Notes: generated from the sequence alone by a model not told the origin. A DNA stretch of 64,000 nucleotides from Gentiana macrophylla (GCA_026214975.1 CM047809.1:28117477-28181476); one strand, 5' to 3'. Counted from the first letter of the stretch, positions 45,291 to 57,672 are shown. Numbers and translations are program-made.

Positions 45291-46330
45291 GCTTTGTTTG
45301 TTCTTTATGCGTCTCGACTTGAAGCCCTTCAGCTAGGAAGTCCGCTAGAGCCTGGGCTTTGACTGCTGTCCTGGGTTGGTAGTCCAGGTCATACTCTGCC
45401 AGCTCGATAACCCATCTGGCTAATCTTCCCGAGGTGTCCGGTCTCGCCAAGATCTGACGCAGGGGTTGATCTGTAACCACAATGATTGAGTGTGCCTGAA
45501 AGTACGGTCGCAACTTCCTAGAGGCATGGACTAGAGCCGAGCTAGCTTCTTCAAGTTGGTATACTGAGCTCGGTCCATGTAAAGCCCGGCTTACATAAAA
45601 CACGGGTGTCTGCATGTTTCCTTCTTCTCTAATCAGGACTGCACTGATTGCCTCATCAACTACTGCCAAGTATAAAAGCAGAGTTTCTCCCTCACGGGGA
45701 GATGTTAGGGTTGGCAGCTCGGCCAAGTACTCCTTCAAATCGTCGAACGCCTTCCGATCGTCCTCTCGTTCCACCGGAAGGGACTTGCTTTCCTCAAGAT
45801 CTTAAAGAATGGTAAAGCACGTTGCGCCGACTTGGATAGGAACCTACTCAGGGCGGCCATGCGGCCGGTTAACCTTTGCACCTCCTTGATGCTTCTGGGT
45901 GGTGGCATTGTTCTTAAGGCTTCAACCTTGTCCGGGTTAGCCTTAATCCCTTCTTTCGAAATCATGTAACCCAGAATTTACCTCGACCGACCCCAAACGT
46001 ACACTTTTTAGTGTTAAGTTTCATTTGGTCTGCTGAGTACCCCAAACACTTCCCGGACGTCGGTCATGTATCTTGATCTAGAGACTGCTCTTGATCAAGA
46101 GATCATCCACATAGACTTCCATGCACTTCCCAATTTGTTTCTCGAAGATTTTATTCACTGCTCTTTGATAAATGGCGCCCGTGTTTTTTAGTCCAAACGG
46201 CATAGTGACATAACAGAAAGTTCCTTCTTCTGTGATGAATGCCGTCTTCTCTGCATCGTCCGGGTCCATGGCAATCTGGTGGTAGCCTTTGTATGCATCT
46301 AGAAAGGCGAAGATTTCAAACCCAATCGTT
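45291..46330 (-). pseudogene. Tat reverse transcriptase C-terminal half and RNase H
   Basis: Segment 46078-46269 carries EKTAFITEEGTFCYVTMPFG and MEVYVDDLLIKS, the YVDD catalytic loop. Segment 45735-45965 carries KVEALRTMPPPRSIKEVQRL and GRMAALSRFLSKSA. From 45774 down, DDLKEYLAELPTLTSP, LYLAVVDEAISAVLIREE, YQLEEASSALVHASRKLRPY and TDQPLRQIL form the connection/RNase H. RWVIELAEYDLDYQPRTAVK leads into the second RNase H. Frameshifts occur near 46070, 45970 and 45760. Confidence 0.88.
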
Positions 46331-46337
46331 GAGTCAA

Positions 46338-47708
46338 CTAACCTTTATCGATCTTAGGCGGGGTAACAATCTTTGGGACATGCTCGCTCTGTCGGTAAAA
46401 TCTCGCACATTCGCCACTCCCGTCTGGCTTTTTTACTAGATCTGGGGTTGGCGAGCCAGTCGGGTAAAACACTTCACGTATGATCCCGGCTGCGCAGAAC
46501 TTCTCAACTTCCCTTTGAATGGCCTCCATTCGATCTTTTCTGAATTGTCTTTTCTTTTGTTTAACCGGTTTCCGGGCTGGGTCCACGTGCAACCTGTGCA
46601 GAGCCAGCTCGGGGGACAAGCCTGGCATGTCATCCGTCTTCCAGGCAAACACGTCTCTGAACTCCTTTAAAATCTCAACGAGCTCTGTTTTAAACCGACC
46701 TGGGATCCATGATCCTATGTTGACTGACAAGCTTTCTTGTTCCTTTCCCAAATTTACTACCTCGATCGTATCATTTGATGACCAACTTTCTTCCTCCTCT
46801 GGGAGCAACTCTTCCACAGATACCTGTTGTACCATCATTTTTCCATTTACAGTGGCCGTGTAACAGCTCCTGGCTGTTTCGACGTCACCTTTGACTTCTG
46901 CCGTCCCTTCCCAGGTCGGGAATTTCAAACTGATGTGAGCCGGAGAGATCACCGCTCGTAGATCTATTAGGGCAGGTCGCCCCATGATAACATTGTAGGC
47001 TGATGGGGACCTGACCACCACATAACTCACCATAAGGATCCTGTCCCGAGGTGCTTTCCCAAAAGTGGTTGGTAAGGTGATCATACCCACGGGTGGATAG
47101 TGGCCCGCGAACCCGAATAGCGGAGATGATACAGGTGCTAGCTCTGCATCCTTTAATTTCATGGATTGAAATACATTGTAGTACAGCACATTGACTGCAC
47201 TTCCAGTGTCTACACAAATACGCTTCACCGTATGTTTGTTGATTACCGCCTCGATAACCAAGCCTTCATTATTGCTGATGAGGGGGAGAGGATCGCGAGG
47301 ACCATAAACAACCTCCCCAGACAATCTTTGTCTTTTTCCTGAGTCAACGCTGGTACGTGCCCGGTTATCACTCTGCTCCTCAGGTCGGGACGTTGTACTC
47401 GGACCGCCTGAGATGGTATTAATGGTATTGATGGGGCGATTATCTGGCTGCCCCTCCGGTCCTGGGGACGGATCCCTCCTTCGTCTGTAATCATCCTTTC
47501 GGTCATGACCGAAATCTCTCCTCTTGTACTCCCGTCTACCCCGGGGTTCTGGGTGGCGGGACCTATCTATGACTTCATCGAGTTTCCCTTCCATAACAGC
47601 AGCGTCAATCTCTCTCTGTAAATCCCTGCATTGCTCTGAGTCGTGACCAATGTCCTCATGAAACTTACAGTATTTGGTTTGATCCCTTTTTTCCCGGGGA
47701 CCCTTCAT
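46338..47708 (-). pseudogene. Tat gag end, aspartic protease and RT start
   Basis: The open frame of about 456 residues begins with the gag zinc-finger-like segment YCKFHEDIGHDSEQCRDLQREID. A polar linker follows, then the protease with RICVDTGSAVNVLYYNVF and YNVIMGRPALIDLRAVIS. The RT N-terminus has LVEILKEFRDVFAWKTDDMP, HVDPARKPVKQKKRQFRKDR, IQREVEKFCAAGIIREVFYP and LVKKPDGSGE. It shifts frame near 46340, before the first RT catalytic Asp. Confidence 0.88.
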
Positions 47709-48845
47709 AGGAGGTGGAGTACGGGCAATGCCTTTTTCTCAGATTATGGCGAGGACACCTTTCTCGCGTGATCGGTTCAAGGGATGAAGTCCTCTCTTGA
47801 AGGGCCCTTTCTTCCCGAGTCGGTCGATTATGGCGCAACTACCGGTCCCATACCGGTTTACGCTTTCTATCGATCATCATCGACCTCTCTTTCTTAGGGG
47901 CTTCCGACTCCTTTTTAACCGGTTGGCCTCCTCACCCCTGATGGTGTTTGTATGCCGATCCATACACTCATCCATTGTTTTCGAAGTCGACCATTAAGCT
48001 TTGCATACAATCTACCTTCTCGCAGGCACCTCTCACGAAAGAGGTAATCGTGAGGTGTTCATCAAGATTCCCGACCGCCTAGATTCCTCGTTGAATCTTT
48101 TCGTATTGCAAAGACCTTTGTTCTTCTTTTACGATTTAATTGTGAGGAGGTACGTAACATTCCTCTGGAAGGGTTTAGCTGTGACAAAAGCCTGCAAAAA
48201 TTTTCTTGCCAGGGTTTCAAAATTCTCAATAGACCGAGGTGGTAATTTCCGGAACCACTCACGAGCCCTGCCCGTGAGTAAGGCCGGGAAGGCTTTGCAC
48301 TTCATCTCCTCGGGTGCACAATCTAAATTCATGTGCGTTAGATACTGAAAGAGGTGGTCCTGGGGATCTTTCGTTCCGTCATATGCTTCTAGTTTTGGGA
48401 TCTTAAATCTCTCCGGGCGTGGGTAGTTCAAAATCTGCTCTGAGAACGGTGATTCGATAGAGAGATCGTTCGTTTTCTTTCCCAGGATCCCATCTAGTTC
48501 CGCCCTGGCTGCCTCCTGGGCCTGAGCCTTAACCTGTCTGTGCTGCGTTTGAGAGGTAGATGAGAGAGTTTCTCCTCTGTCCTCTTTATTTGCCGCGTTG
48601 TCTTTTGGATCCACGTTTTGTGGAGCTTCTTCTTCTCGCCCCTTTAGGGCCAATCCTAGTACACTTTTGAACGCTGGTATGTCCAAATTACGTAACGCCT
48701 CCAGCAAGGCCTGCTGTGCTGGATCTGCCAATGTTTCCTCCGGATTGGTTTGCGGCTGGCTAGCAGTAGCCGTGGGGTCTATGTCTCCAGTATCTCTAGC
48801 TGCCGCGGTTTGGGTCCTTTTTCCGGTATTTTTCGGTGGTACCAT
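47709..48845 (-). pseudogene. Tat gag capsid region
   Basis: Starts MVPPKNTGKRTQTAA at 48845, about 40 bases downstream of the primer site on the minus strand. The capsid signature is FKIPKLEAYDGTKDPQDHL, MNLDCAPEEMKCKAFPALL, GRAREWFRKLPPRSI and FLQAFV (usual FPxxLxGxAxxWFxxLPPxSI). The frame breaks at about 48129. The stretch to 47709 contains several short out-of-frame pieces before the zinc-finger segment. Confidence 0.88.
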
Positions 48846-48880
48846 CGCTGTTTCTTGATTGAATCGTGAGAAAGAGGAAG

Positions 48881-48897
48881 CCCTCCTTCTAGCGCCA
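48881..48897 (-). promoter_or_regulatory. Primer-binding site of the Tat element
   Basis: The minus strand reads TTGGCGCTAGAAGGAGGG just after the LTR end CATCATCA. TGGCGC-type primer sites are common in plant gypsy elements. The exact tRNA is not assigned. Confidence 0.65.
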
Positions 48898-48899
48898 AT

Positions 48900-49514
48900 T
48901 GATGATGTCGGATATCACCTAGGGATCCAAATAACCTCTAAGACGATTCAAACAAGAACAGAGATAATGGGGATGGTGATTTTGTGTGATTAAGACTGAG
49001 CCTGAGAGTTAGCTTCTCTCAAGTTGCCTACGTATCCAATAGCTAAATTGGAATCAAGTCATTCGTAGTTCCTTAGGGTTGTTTATATAGGGAGGCGTCT
49101 CACCCCTTTTCTTGTTAAACAAGCCGTATAATCCTTAAACCCTAAGGATTGTCACGTGTTTATCTCTCACAAAAGATAATTATGATTATATTCGAATTAT
49201 GGGATTTCCTTACGGTAATCCAGGGATTCTCCTCTAATATAGGCACATGTGTTATTTATCACTTAAGGAAAGAGCCGGTCGGCCTTTGACGGGCTCCTCG
49301 TGCCATCCCGATCCGAAGTGCGTATCCTACCTCCAGACTAGACCGAGTGCCTTTGCGCAGCGGTAGTCGGGAAGGTCATGCACATACTTCCCTCCTGGGG
49401 TAAGGTTTTACCGGTGCGGGCTCCTGGCCATAAATGCTTCCTTCTTATCTTTCTCTCTCAATCTTGGGATGTTATAAGAGTGACACGTAGTCAGGTCTAT
49501 TTCCACCATCGTCA
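48900..49514 (-). repeat. 5' LTR of the Tat element
   Basis: It has 615 bp, ends as in the partner LTR, and is followed by the target duplication AGGTG at 49515. It is identical to the 3' LTR outside a patch of about 85 bp. Confidence 0.95.
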
Positions 49515-49780
49515 AGGTGGTATCTCCACTAGACCTGGTAAAAAAAACCGGAACCAGTGAACTGGCCTGCAATCGGCCCACAATCGGACCGGCGGTTCGT
49601 GTAAACGTCGGTTCGGTGGCCCGGGGATTCACCGATTATGGGACGGTTTGGGCATTTTAGTAACCGGAACCGGCCCGGCAACCGGCGGTTCAACCGGCCG
49701 GAACCGGAACGGCTCCAACGGTTTTTTTTTTTTAAATTTTTCAACCACTTCAAAAAATCCTATAAATACCCATTCCATTT

Positions 49781-50007
49781 TCAAAAAACGGTTAAACTAA
49801 CCGTAAGGGCCCCCTCGCCCCCGATCCCACAAGAGTGCGATGAGAGGTAAATAATGGGACCTAGTAGCTTAGGGCTGATGCTGCTTAATATATCCTGTTA
49901 CCGAAAGGGGCCGGCTCTTTACGGGACTCGAACCCCCACCCTCCGGCTTTAGGAAACAACTGGCACTACACCACCTCAGCCGCTTACCACTAGGCCATAT
50001 CCAGGGG
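49781..50007 (-). mobile_element. tRNA-derived SINE with T-rich tail
   Basis: On the minus strand an A box TGGCCTAGTGGTAAGCGGC and a B box GGTTCGAGTCC (about 49920-50000) form a tRNA-like head. The 3' end is GTTTTTTG. It is flanked by a perfect 15 bp duplication ATACCCATTCCATTT (49766-49780 and 50008-50022). At 227 bp with a T-rich end it resembles the Au-like group of plant SINEs; that assignment is inference. Confidence 0.85.
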
Positions 50008-50416
50008 ATACCCATTCCATTTCCAATTTCACTTACACCACTCGCCTTTCAATTCTACATTTTTATTTCTCTAATCTCAAACTCATTTCTTTGTTTGTAA
50101 TCAAGTTTGTTTAGTTGTTAAAAACAACAAACAAATTTACTTTATGAAACCAATTTTCGAACTTGTTATGATTTAATCGTTATTTCGATACGGTTTTAGT
50201 TATAAGTAAATTTGGTTTGTATTTTATTCAATTCTCTTTTTACAAGTTAGAAAAAAAATTTGTTCTATTTTATAATCAAATTTACTTTACTAGACCGATA
50301 TATGAAATTGTTCCGATTTAGTCGTTTACTTCAATTCGGCTTTAGTCATAAGTAAAATTGGTTAGTTTTTTTCAACTTTTTTTTAAAACCGTTAAATTTT
50401 ATTTACAGTTTGTAAA

Positions 50417-51295
50417 ATGTCAAGAAGAGGTGAATCTTCACAAGACAATCGAAATGTTACTTTCCGTGTTGACACGGTTGTGCCGGAATCGGATGATGTT
50501 GGCTATAGACCCGTGGTACAACATTTTACAAACCCTGTCACCGGTAGTCACATTTCAATTCCTCAATTCGGGAAACCTTTAGATTTCAATCCTCATGATT
50601 TTGATAGTGATTACGATGATATAATGTCTCAAACTGAAAATTTTAACATCAACCTTAACGAAGATGAAGATGATGAGCCTCGTAATGATGACGCTGACGT
50701 TGATGATGATGATGATGTATTTCCGACTACTTCCCATCATAGACAAAGACGTGGTGGGAGCCGAGGGACTGTAAGAACACCGAATTGTGGTCTTGCAGCC
50801 GGTGGTCCTACTCCCGAGTTAGTCGATTTAGAGGGTGATGAAAGTACCTCAGAAGGATCACAAGAAAAAAAGGTTAAAATCGAAAAATTTTACGGAATTT
50901 TTCACAAAGGTTCCTCGGTCTGATGCATTAGTATTAGCTTACCCCGAAAAGATTTTCTACGGGGTGTGCAAATTCTGTGGCACTAAATACAAATTTACTG
51001 CGGGTGGTGGTTACGGATCATTCCGGACTCACATGTTGCGTAAACACCCGGAAAAATTAGAAGACAGCGCGTCTCAATCCCAGCTAAACATGCCGAGATC
51101 CAGTGGAGGTAATACTTCTCCACTTTTTATTTACACTCGTGATAATTGTAGAGATCTAACCACGGATCTTGTTGCGGGGATGGGTCTTACTTTTAGCTTT
51201 TCTGAGAATCCTCTTTTCGAAAGTTACGTACAAGGGGCTTTGCAACCGGCTTTTACTCATATCCCTCGTGCAACGTTGACTAGGGATTTCAAAAA
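50417..51295 (+). pseudogene. hAT transposase N-terminus with BED zinc finger, truncated
   Basis: The frame starts MSRRGESSQDNRN and has an acidic region (NEDEDDEPRNDDADVDDDDD). A frame change occurs at about 50880-50905. It then reads CKFCGTKYKFTAGGGYGSFR, THMLRKHPEK, a BED-type finger (C-x2-C...H-x4-H), followed by FSFSENPLFESYV (the family has PFxxVExxxF). It ends at PRATLTRDF near 51290. The catalytic RNase-H-like fold and the dimerisation domain are absent, so it cannot act as a transposase. Confidence 0.8.
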
Positions 51296-53700
51296 CGTCA
51301 GATTCACATACGTCTAAGAGTTCCACAAGTCTATACCTTTTGGACGTCACCAACTCTGACGTCTAAAGTTCACTACGCGCGTCACACTCAGTGACGTTTT
51401 TTTAGAAACAGAGGCTGAAACATTTTAGACCTCAAAACAACACTCAGTCCAGCACAAACAAAACACTATCAAGCTTCAATGATACTTCCAATTAAACACA
51501 AACAAAATACATAGGAATCCAAACTTTATTCATAAACACAAACATGATTCATACTGAACATAAACAAATAAGACCTAAGTAATCCAAACATAAATCAAAC
51601 ATAAGTAATCCAAACATAAATCAACAGGAAAGTAATAGATTAAATGAACCATAAAAGTAACGAGTTTTATCTGAGTAGAGGTAACAAACATATCCAAGAA
51701 TCCCTTCTTTTTCTTCGATGCCCTTGAACGTTTACTTGGTCTTCCTTCACCTTCATCTTCTACCCCTTGATCTTATGCCTCTGCCTCTGCCTCCACAAGA
51801 ACACCTTCAACATTTCTTTCTTACTCTTCTTCGAATGATTTTGCATGACATCATCTACTGCGCTTATAGCCTTGATCTTGTTTTCCTCGTCCTATATGGA
51901 AATGCAACAATTTAAAATATGTATTTAGTTAATGGAAATCACATAAACAAATTGGTAAACACAATTATTCACACCTCTCTTGAATGTCATTGCTTCCGTT
52001 TGCTCACACCAACAAATCTACGCACGGCAACTGATCGATACCACGTCATGTAATCACTAGTCGTTTCCCAGTCAAATCTAGCCTTTCCCATCCGTTTACT
52101 CATGTGCACTAGATGATTAAGATAATTGTGGAAATCGTCGTCATTTGCAATGTACATGAGACATTGTTCCCCATTTCTAGTTGACATTTTTGGAGGGTTT
52201 GACGATTGTGGTATGGATTGGACATGACCAAACTGATGGACGACGTGGTTGGGGTGATAAATCCACAAACGAGAACTCGATTGGATTGCACATAAGAAGT
52301 ATTGATCAAGTTGTACAATGGATTGGCCTTCAGCCTTGTCTTAAATGCCTCACTTCCGTCCTCTACTTTCCAAAGCTTTATTCAAGTTGTGTATTGCTTA
52401 CAAGTTATGAGACCCTAATCCCATAAAATTAAACGAATCAACAAATTATAAAACAATTTTAAATACAAAACAGTCAACAAATTATAAATACAAAACAGTC
52501 AACAAATTTTAAATTAATAAACTTGCGTTTTCTTTAACAAACCATATCCAACATGTTTCTCCCAATCCTTCAACAATTCAGTGGTGTTTACATCCACATC
52601 ACTGTCTACCTCTACATCACAATCACTATCACTATCATCAGAATAATATGAGGCCTCACCTCCAGATGATCCTACTGTTGTCCTTGCACTATCGGTTTAA
52701 GCTGCCACATCTGTCGCTTGGCCAATATTTGATGCTTAGGGTGGCTCATTTACTACCTGCTGAACCAATAATTGGGGTTTAGGACGCCTGAGCTGTCACA
52801 TCACCAAATTGTCTCATATTTGAGGCAGAATCTAACTCTCCAATTGTTTCTAAAGATGCATACGTAGACTCATCTGCATCTCTCATGTTATCACCTTCAA
52901 CTACCTCTAGAACCACAACTGGTTCCTCAACTTGCCCCCTACACTTGCATCTGTTACAGTTGGCACTCCCTCGTCACCACCTTATTGAATTGGCCGCACT
53001 TGTACCAGTGTCAACAGCTCATTTCACTTGCCCACTAGTGTCAATTACTCATTCCACCTGCTCACTAGTGTCAATTGCTCCTTCCACATGTTCTGGTTGT
53101 ACATTTACCTTCTCACTAGTTTCAGTTGTTCCTTCCACATTCTTTTCACCTCTCCACTTCCTTTTATATGACACACCAGCTTGTCTCGAACCCCCAACAA
53201 CAGGTGCATTACTTGGCGGAATCGGTGAATCCTTAACCACTTGATCCACTTCAATATCATTTGGTGCATCACTTGTTTGCTCGTTCGCAGCACTAGATCT
53301 TGTCCTAATCATGATTCCCTAAACAAAAAACAAGACATACGATTCAGAAAACAAAAAACACACTCGGGGATAAGATTTGAAAAATTTTGCCTTAAATGCC
53401 AACAATACTAACGTTAAAATGTAACACGGGCGTCAATAAGTCTGACGTTTTAAGCTCACACCCATTATTAGTTATGCTCATTCAAACACCAGCTATCCTG
53501 ACATTGGGAGTACTATTTGGCGTCAAACAAGAAGACGTTTAAGGAGAGGCGGGAATTTCAGACACAACAGCCAACGCCATACCTACTGACATTGAAACAT
53601 CAACGTAACGTCAGAGTTATTGGCGTTGCCCGTGATTCGCACCTCCTTCAAACCCAGTCGAACTCGCCGGAAAAAAACCCGGAAAAAACCGATAGGCATA
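51296..53700 (-). mobile_element. Plant-mobile-domain transposable element
   Basis: Both flanks are rich in ACGTC/GACGT motifs, including CCAACTCTGACGTCTAAAG (about 51350) and, in reverse, ATAACTCTGACGTTACG (about 53603-53619). This suggests related subterminal regions in inverted orientation. Between them lies a minus-strand gene with plant-mobile-domain sequence. Exact termini and target duplication were not determined. A Mutator-like class is possible but not shown. Confidence 0.5.
51987..53312 (-). pseudogene. Plant mobile domain (PMD)-like gene fragment
   Basis: The N-terminus at 53312 reads MIRTRSSAANEQTSDAPND, followed by repeated ETSE/EHVEGAIDTSEQVE segments. Around 52520-52640 is an acidic stretch ending TTELLKDWEKHVGYGLLKK. 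At 51987-52268 is NHVVHQFGHVQSIPQ, then TTSDYMTWYRSVAVRRFVG, matching the C-terminal RQFGxxQxIP...YxxWYRxxxxxFVG pattern of the plant mobile (aminotransferase-like) domain. Most of the middle is missing or lies in introns I cannot place. PMD proteins occur both in transposons and in host silencing factors of the MAIL1/MAIN type. The context here favours a transposon. Confidence 0.6.
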
Positions 53701-53714
53701 CATATTCAACCTAA

Positions 53715-54360
53715 ATGAAAGCGTAATGAAGGAAAAACGATAGAGATTCATCACTTACGTGTATTGGTTCAAAGATCGGCTCTTGTTTCTTTCAATTTTG
53801 CCTCCACCGGTGCTCTTTACTTTAGTCCGGCGAGATTTCAAACTCTCCGGTGGTTCTCCGGTCGTCCACCCTTAATCCTCCGGTATTGGCTCTTGTATGA
53901 GTTCTTGATATGAAAAAAATGGGGGAAGCTGAAAAGATATAAGATGGTAGTTTTATTAAGTTGTATTAAGGGTTGATAGTTATTAATTAACAATGGTAAA
54001 AGAGTATTGATTTTTAGTTTTACAAAATTAAAGGACTAAACTGTATATTATTTAAAATTTATATTATTTTCGTGATGCTATTAGTGATTAGGTGGTGTAG
54101 ATAAGTAATTAAAAAATAATAAAATAAATGATGCCGATAGTTATTTCATTGTTCCGATAAAAACCGCTTATTTTTAAGGAAATATTCATAATGCAATGCT
54201 AAGAGGTTAAATTATTAATTAAGTACTAAATGCTCGAACAACTTATTAACTTATTCTATTGGAAGGGAGGTAGTTTATAAACAGCCCCATAGACACGGTT
54301 AAAAGAATATATTATCTGCAGGTTGTCTAGCGTTTAGCAATTAGTACACTAGAAAAAAAA
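53715..54360. other. Flank and upstream region of the cystatin-like gene
   Basis: 53760-53900 has the pyrimidine/purine mix of a leader for the minus-strand PMD gene. 53930-54270 is AT-rich without a gene. A TATA-like TTTATAAA lies at 54274-54281, about 80 bases upstream of the ATG at 54361. Confidence 0.4.
54274..54281 (+). promoter_or_regulatory. TATA-like box upstream of the cystatin-like gene
   Basis: TTTATAAA lies 80 bases before the start codon, a normal distance for a short plant 5' leader. The assignment rests on position only. Confidence 0.4.
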
Positions 54361-54761
54361 ATGTCTCCCAAATTTCTATTCATGATCATCCTATCAATCC
54401 TTGCGATTCGTTACTCGGAGTTCGTAACCGGCGCCAGCATTGATGGATCTATTCCCGATGAGATGATACCAGTAGACCCAAATGACCCGGATATCGTAGA
54501 CAAGGGCGGAGCCAGGATTTCTATGTCGGGGGGTAGCATAAATTTTTTTCATGATAGTTGTTTTGTACCGATTTTTTTTCAAGTACACTTGAGCAAAAAA
54601 TTACATAGAAACACCCAATAGATAACATTTTATAAAAGTTATGAACAAAAGGCGATAAAATAGAATTTGGATACAACATGTCTACTACTACCCAATTCAT
54701 CATTCAAAAAACTTGTTTTTCATTTAAAATGTTAACATGACTAGATACTAAATACTTTGAA

Positions 54762-57207
54762 TCACTTCAATTGCACCCTACGATGTTTCTGAGAATCGAA
54801 TTCGTCAATAACGGAATCAACATCAAGATTTTGAGAGAAGTCTCTTTCGATATAAACCGTCATGGAATCCGCAAGGAACTCTTCGTCCATTTTACTACGG
54901 AGAATGGATTTAACATACTTCATAGCGGAAAATGCCCTCTCTATGGTTGCCGTTGAGACCGGGAGAGTTAAGATGAGACGAATCAACTTATCAATCAAAA
55001 AGTATATTTGAGATTTGTTTGTCTCAACTAATTTCTGACACAAATCTGAAATGGTGGACAAACTTTGAAACATTGGATGTTGAATGACATCATACTCATA
55101 ATGTGCCAATTGCGATTTAAGTTGATGCATATCTTGGCCAGTGAAGTCGTTGGGATAAAAGTCTTTTGCAAGGGTGCATATATTCTCAATGTTGAAGGAC
55201 TTGAAATCATCCTTTGGATCCAAAGATGCACTTAGTTTGAAGAGCTCAACCGCTTCATCACTAAATCATCGTTTAACTCCTGCACCAAAAATCAATTGCA
55301 TTGTTAAATATGTCAAAATGGTAGTAATGCTCAACCGTGATATTGCCTCTTTGTTGACATGAACGACCAGTAGCATCTACATGACGAGAACTCATGTCTG
55401 GAATGGAAAAATTATTTTCTATGCAAACTTTTATCACACCCTCCATCAACGTATCGAAACCTTCGGCCCTTAGCCAGCCAATAAGTTTTTTGGTAGATGA
55501 GAGAACATCCATGGCACTCAAGATATCAACATTCTTTCGCTGCAAGGCTTTAGAAAGTAACTCGGTTATTGCCATGATTTTGTGCATAGTATGTAAGATA
55601 AACATGAAATCAAACGATCTCATCGTGATCAAAGCACCGCTCGCTTCTCCACATGCAGCTCGAGACGACCCATCATCAATAATTGTTCCAAGTGTCATAA
55701 TAATAGATGTGTACATATCTATCATACCACAAATAGAATCAAAATGCGAACTCCATCGAGTCGCTCCAGCACGGTGCAAAGTACCAATTTGGTTGGCCCC
55801 TCTACCAGACTCACGTTCACCAGCAGCTATAGAATCTGCAATCTCATTAGCTTAATTTGATTGCAACTCATTGTGACGTTTGGGCGAAGCTTTAATGATA
55901 TTTACAATGGTGTTCAATTTAGAAAAGAATAAATAGATAGAAGTGTTCTTCTCAGCAGCAGCAACTAATGCTAGTTGTAAACGGTGTGCAAAACAATGAA
56001 CATAATATGCAGATGGACAATCTCTAAGAAAGAGTGCTTGTAACCCATTCCATTCACCACGCATGTTGCTAGCACCATCGTAGCCCTGCCCTCGCAAGTC
56101 ATTAACATCTAAATTAGATCGAATAAGAGCATCACATATCTCTTTTTTAAGATTTGCTGCCGTTGTATCCGTAACATGTATAATATCAAGAAAGCGCTCC
56201 TGCACAAAACCACAAGCATCCACAAATCTCACAACAATAGCCATTTTTTCCTTGTTAGATGAATCCTTGGATTCATCAACCAAGCAACAAAATTTAGCGT
56301 TCCCGATTTCGTCATGAATCTTTCTTCTTACTTTATTAGCAAGGATATGTAGAACCGGTTTTTGAATCCCGGGTGATGTGAACTTTGCATTTGCGGGAGC
56401 GTTTCTTAAGACAACGACACCAATATCTAATCTCAACTTTCCCATAAATTTTATCATCTCCAGAAAGTTGCCTTGATTTTTTGAATGCAATGACTCGCCA
56501 TGTCCTCTTAAAGCACAACCTTGCAAAGTAAGCCAATTAATACCCTCAACTGTTGTTCCCAACCGTAGCCGGTTTTTTTGAATATCCTCCTCACTTGCTT
56601 TATTTATCACCATGTCAATATGTCGAGGTACATTCATTAACGCATGAACCGAATCCACATAATTATTATGTGGTGAATTAGGACCACCCACATGTTTCAA
56701 GAAACTACAATTATCAGCATCATTGACCCTTTTCCAATTTGTAAATCCATCAACAGAAAATGCACGATGATCCATCGGATTCACATCTAAAATGAAGCAT
56801 GGGAAGCAAAACGCAGCATTTTTTGAATGAGAGACTCTAACCAAGGAAATTTTTTGAACCAGTTGTATTGAAAACCATGATTTTGTTTTCCATACTTAGA
56901 CATGGGATATTGTGAAAGATGTAGTTGATATGGACCCACTTGGATATAAGCTCTCCGTATCTCATCTTGTTTATTGATAGGATGTTTCCAAATCGAATAT
57001 GTAATCCGGGATCCTCACAATATTCGGATCAACGGGGATACTATCATTTTCAACTCTTTGTAACTTGGAAGGAGGGGATTCAAATAGAAGGAGGTTTTCT
57101 TCAATAGGAATCTGAAGGAGATGGTGCATCTCTTTTGATGTGTCAGTTTTTCTAAAAAATGAGAAAAGCGTTTTTTCTTTCTTTTGTTCTTGATGTTGTT
57201 GTGCCAT
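54762..57207 (-). pseudogene. hAT transposase, TTF-type/DUF4371 family, with a few lesions
   Basis: Starts MAQQHQEQKKEKTLFSFFRK at 57207. After a frame change near 56970 the main part (56844-55852) has FCFPCFILDVNPM (TTF-type finger region), DGFTNWKRVND, the catalytic-domain segments FCCLVDESKDSSNKEKMAIV and LRGQGYDGASNMRGEWNG, and YYVHCFAHRLQLALVAAA. A stop follows at about 55854. The next part begins MHRAGATRWSSHFDSI (55779-55273), and the last (55223-54762) holds the dimerisation region LPVSTATIERAFSAMKYVKS. Domain order is complete. Two or three stops/frameshifts interrupt it, unless some are removed by splicing. Confidence 0.88.
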
Positions 57208-57589
57208 TATGTCTTATACTCTATAAAAGTAAAATTGATTCAATGTCTCATCATAATATGAACAACACCATAAACAATACTACTACCCAACACCACAAAA
57301 ACGAGCCACTAAGCCACTAAAGCCAGTATCATTCATTTGCTATTAACAAAAATCGAGCCCACACCTATTTAAAATCACTAAATTTCATATATTCAGATTT
57401 GAGTATTCATAGACGATCCAAAATACTATTATTTTTTAAAATGTTTGGTCTTTCATGGATATTAACTGCACGAGTCGTGTACCAAAATACATCACAAGTT
57501 CACTGAATAAATAATTGATCAGTTTTTTCTTCCTGTACTATCTTTCATCTAACTTCTATTATATAGAATTGGTACGGACTAAGGACCAC

Positions 57590-57593
<4 letters not shown>

Positions 57594-57667
<74 letters not shown>
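57594..57667. repeat. (TA)n microsatellite
   Basis: About 37 uninterrupted TA units lie in the 5' upstream region of the hAT transposase. Confidence 0.97.

Positions 57668-57672
<5 letters not shown>

Larger units (their letters stand above)
39737..49514 (-). mobile_element. Ty3/gypsy Tat-type LTR retrotransposon, full length
   Basis: The 9778 bp element has 615 bp LTRs (39737-40351 and 48900-49514) and a perfect 5 bp duplication AGGTG (39732-39736 and 49515-49519). On the minus strand come primer site, gag, protease, RT, RNase H, a second archaeal-type RNase H, and integrase. A non-coding 3' region with a tandem repeat follows, then an antisense extra ORF next to the 3' LTR. The dual RNase H and the antisense ORF are typical of the Tat lineage (Ogre/Retand/Grande group). 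Coding regions are frameshifted at many points. Confidence 0.95.
49530..51300 (+). mobile_element. Ac-type hAT transposon, 5' part only
   Basis: TAGACCTGGTAAAAAAAACCGG at 49530 resembles the 5' terminus of plant hAT elements. A GC-rich subterminal region with many CCGG/GGTTC motifs follows (49545-49725), then a leader and the N-terminal part of a BED-finger transposase. The transposase stops near 51290, where a different element starts. No 3' terminus was found. A SINE is inserted in the leader. Confidence 0.65.

Noticed and set aside
49900..50007. Second tRNA-like sequence with A and B boxes
   Set aside because: It is bounded by a perfect 15 bp duplication and followed by a SINE body, so it is not counted as a tRNA gene.
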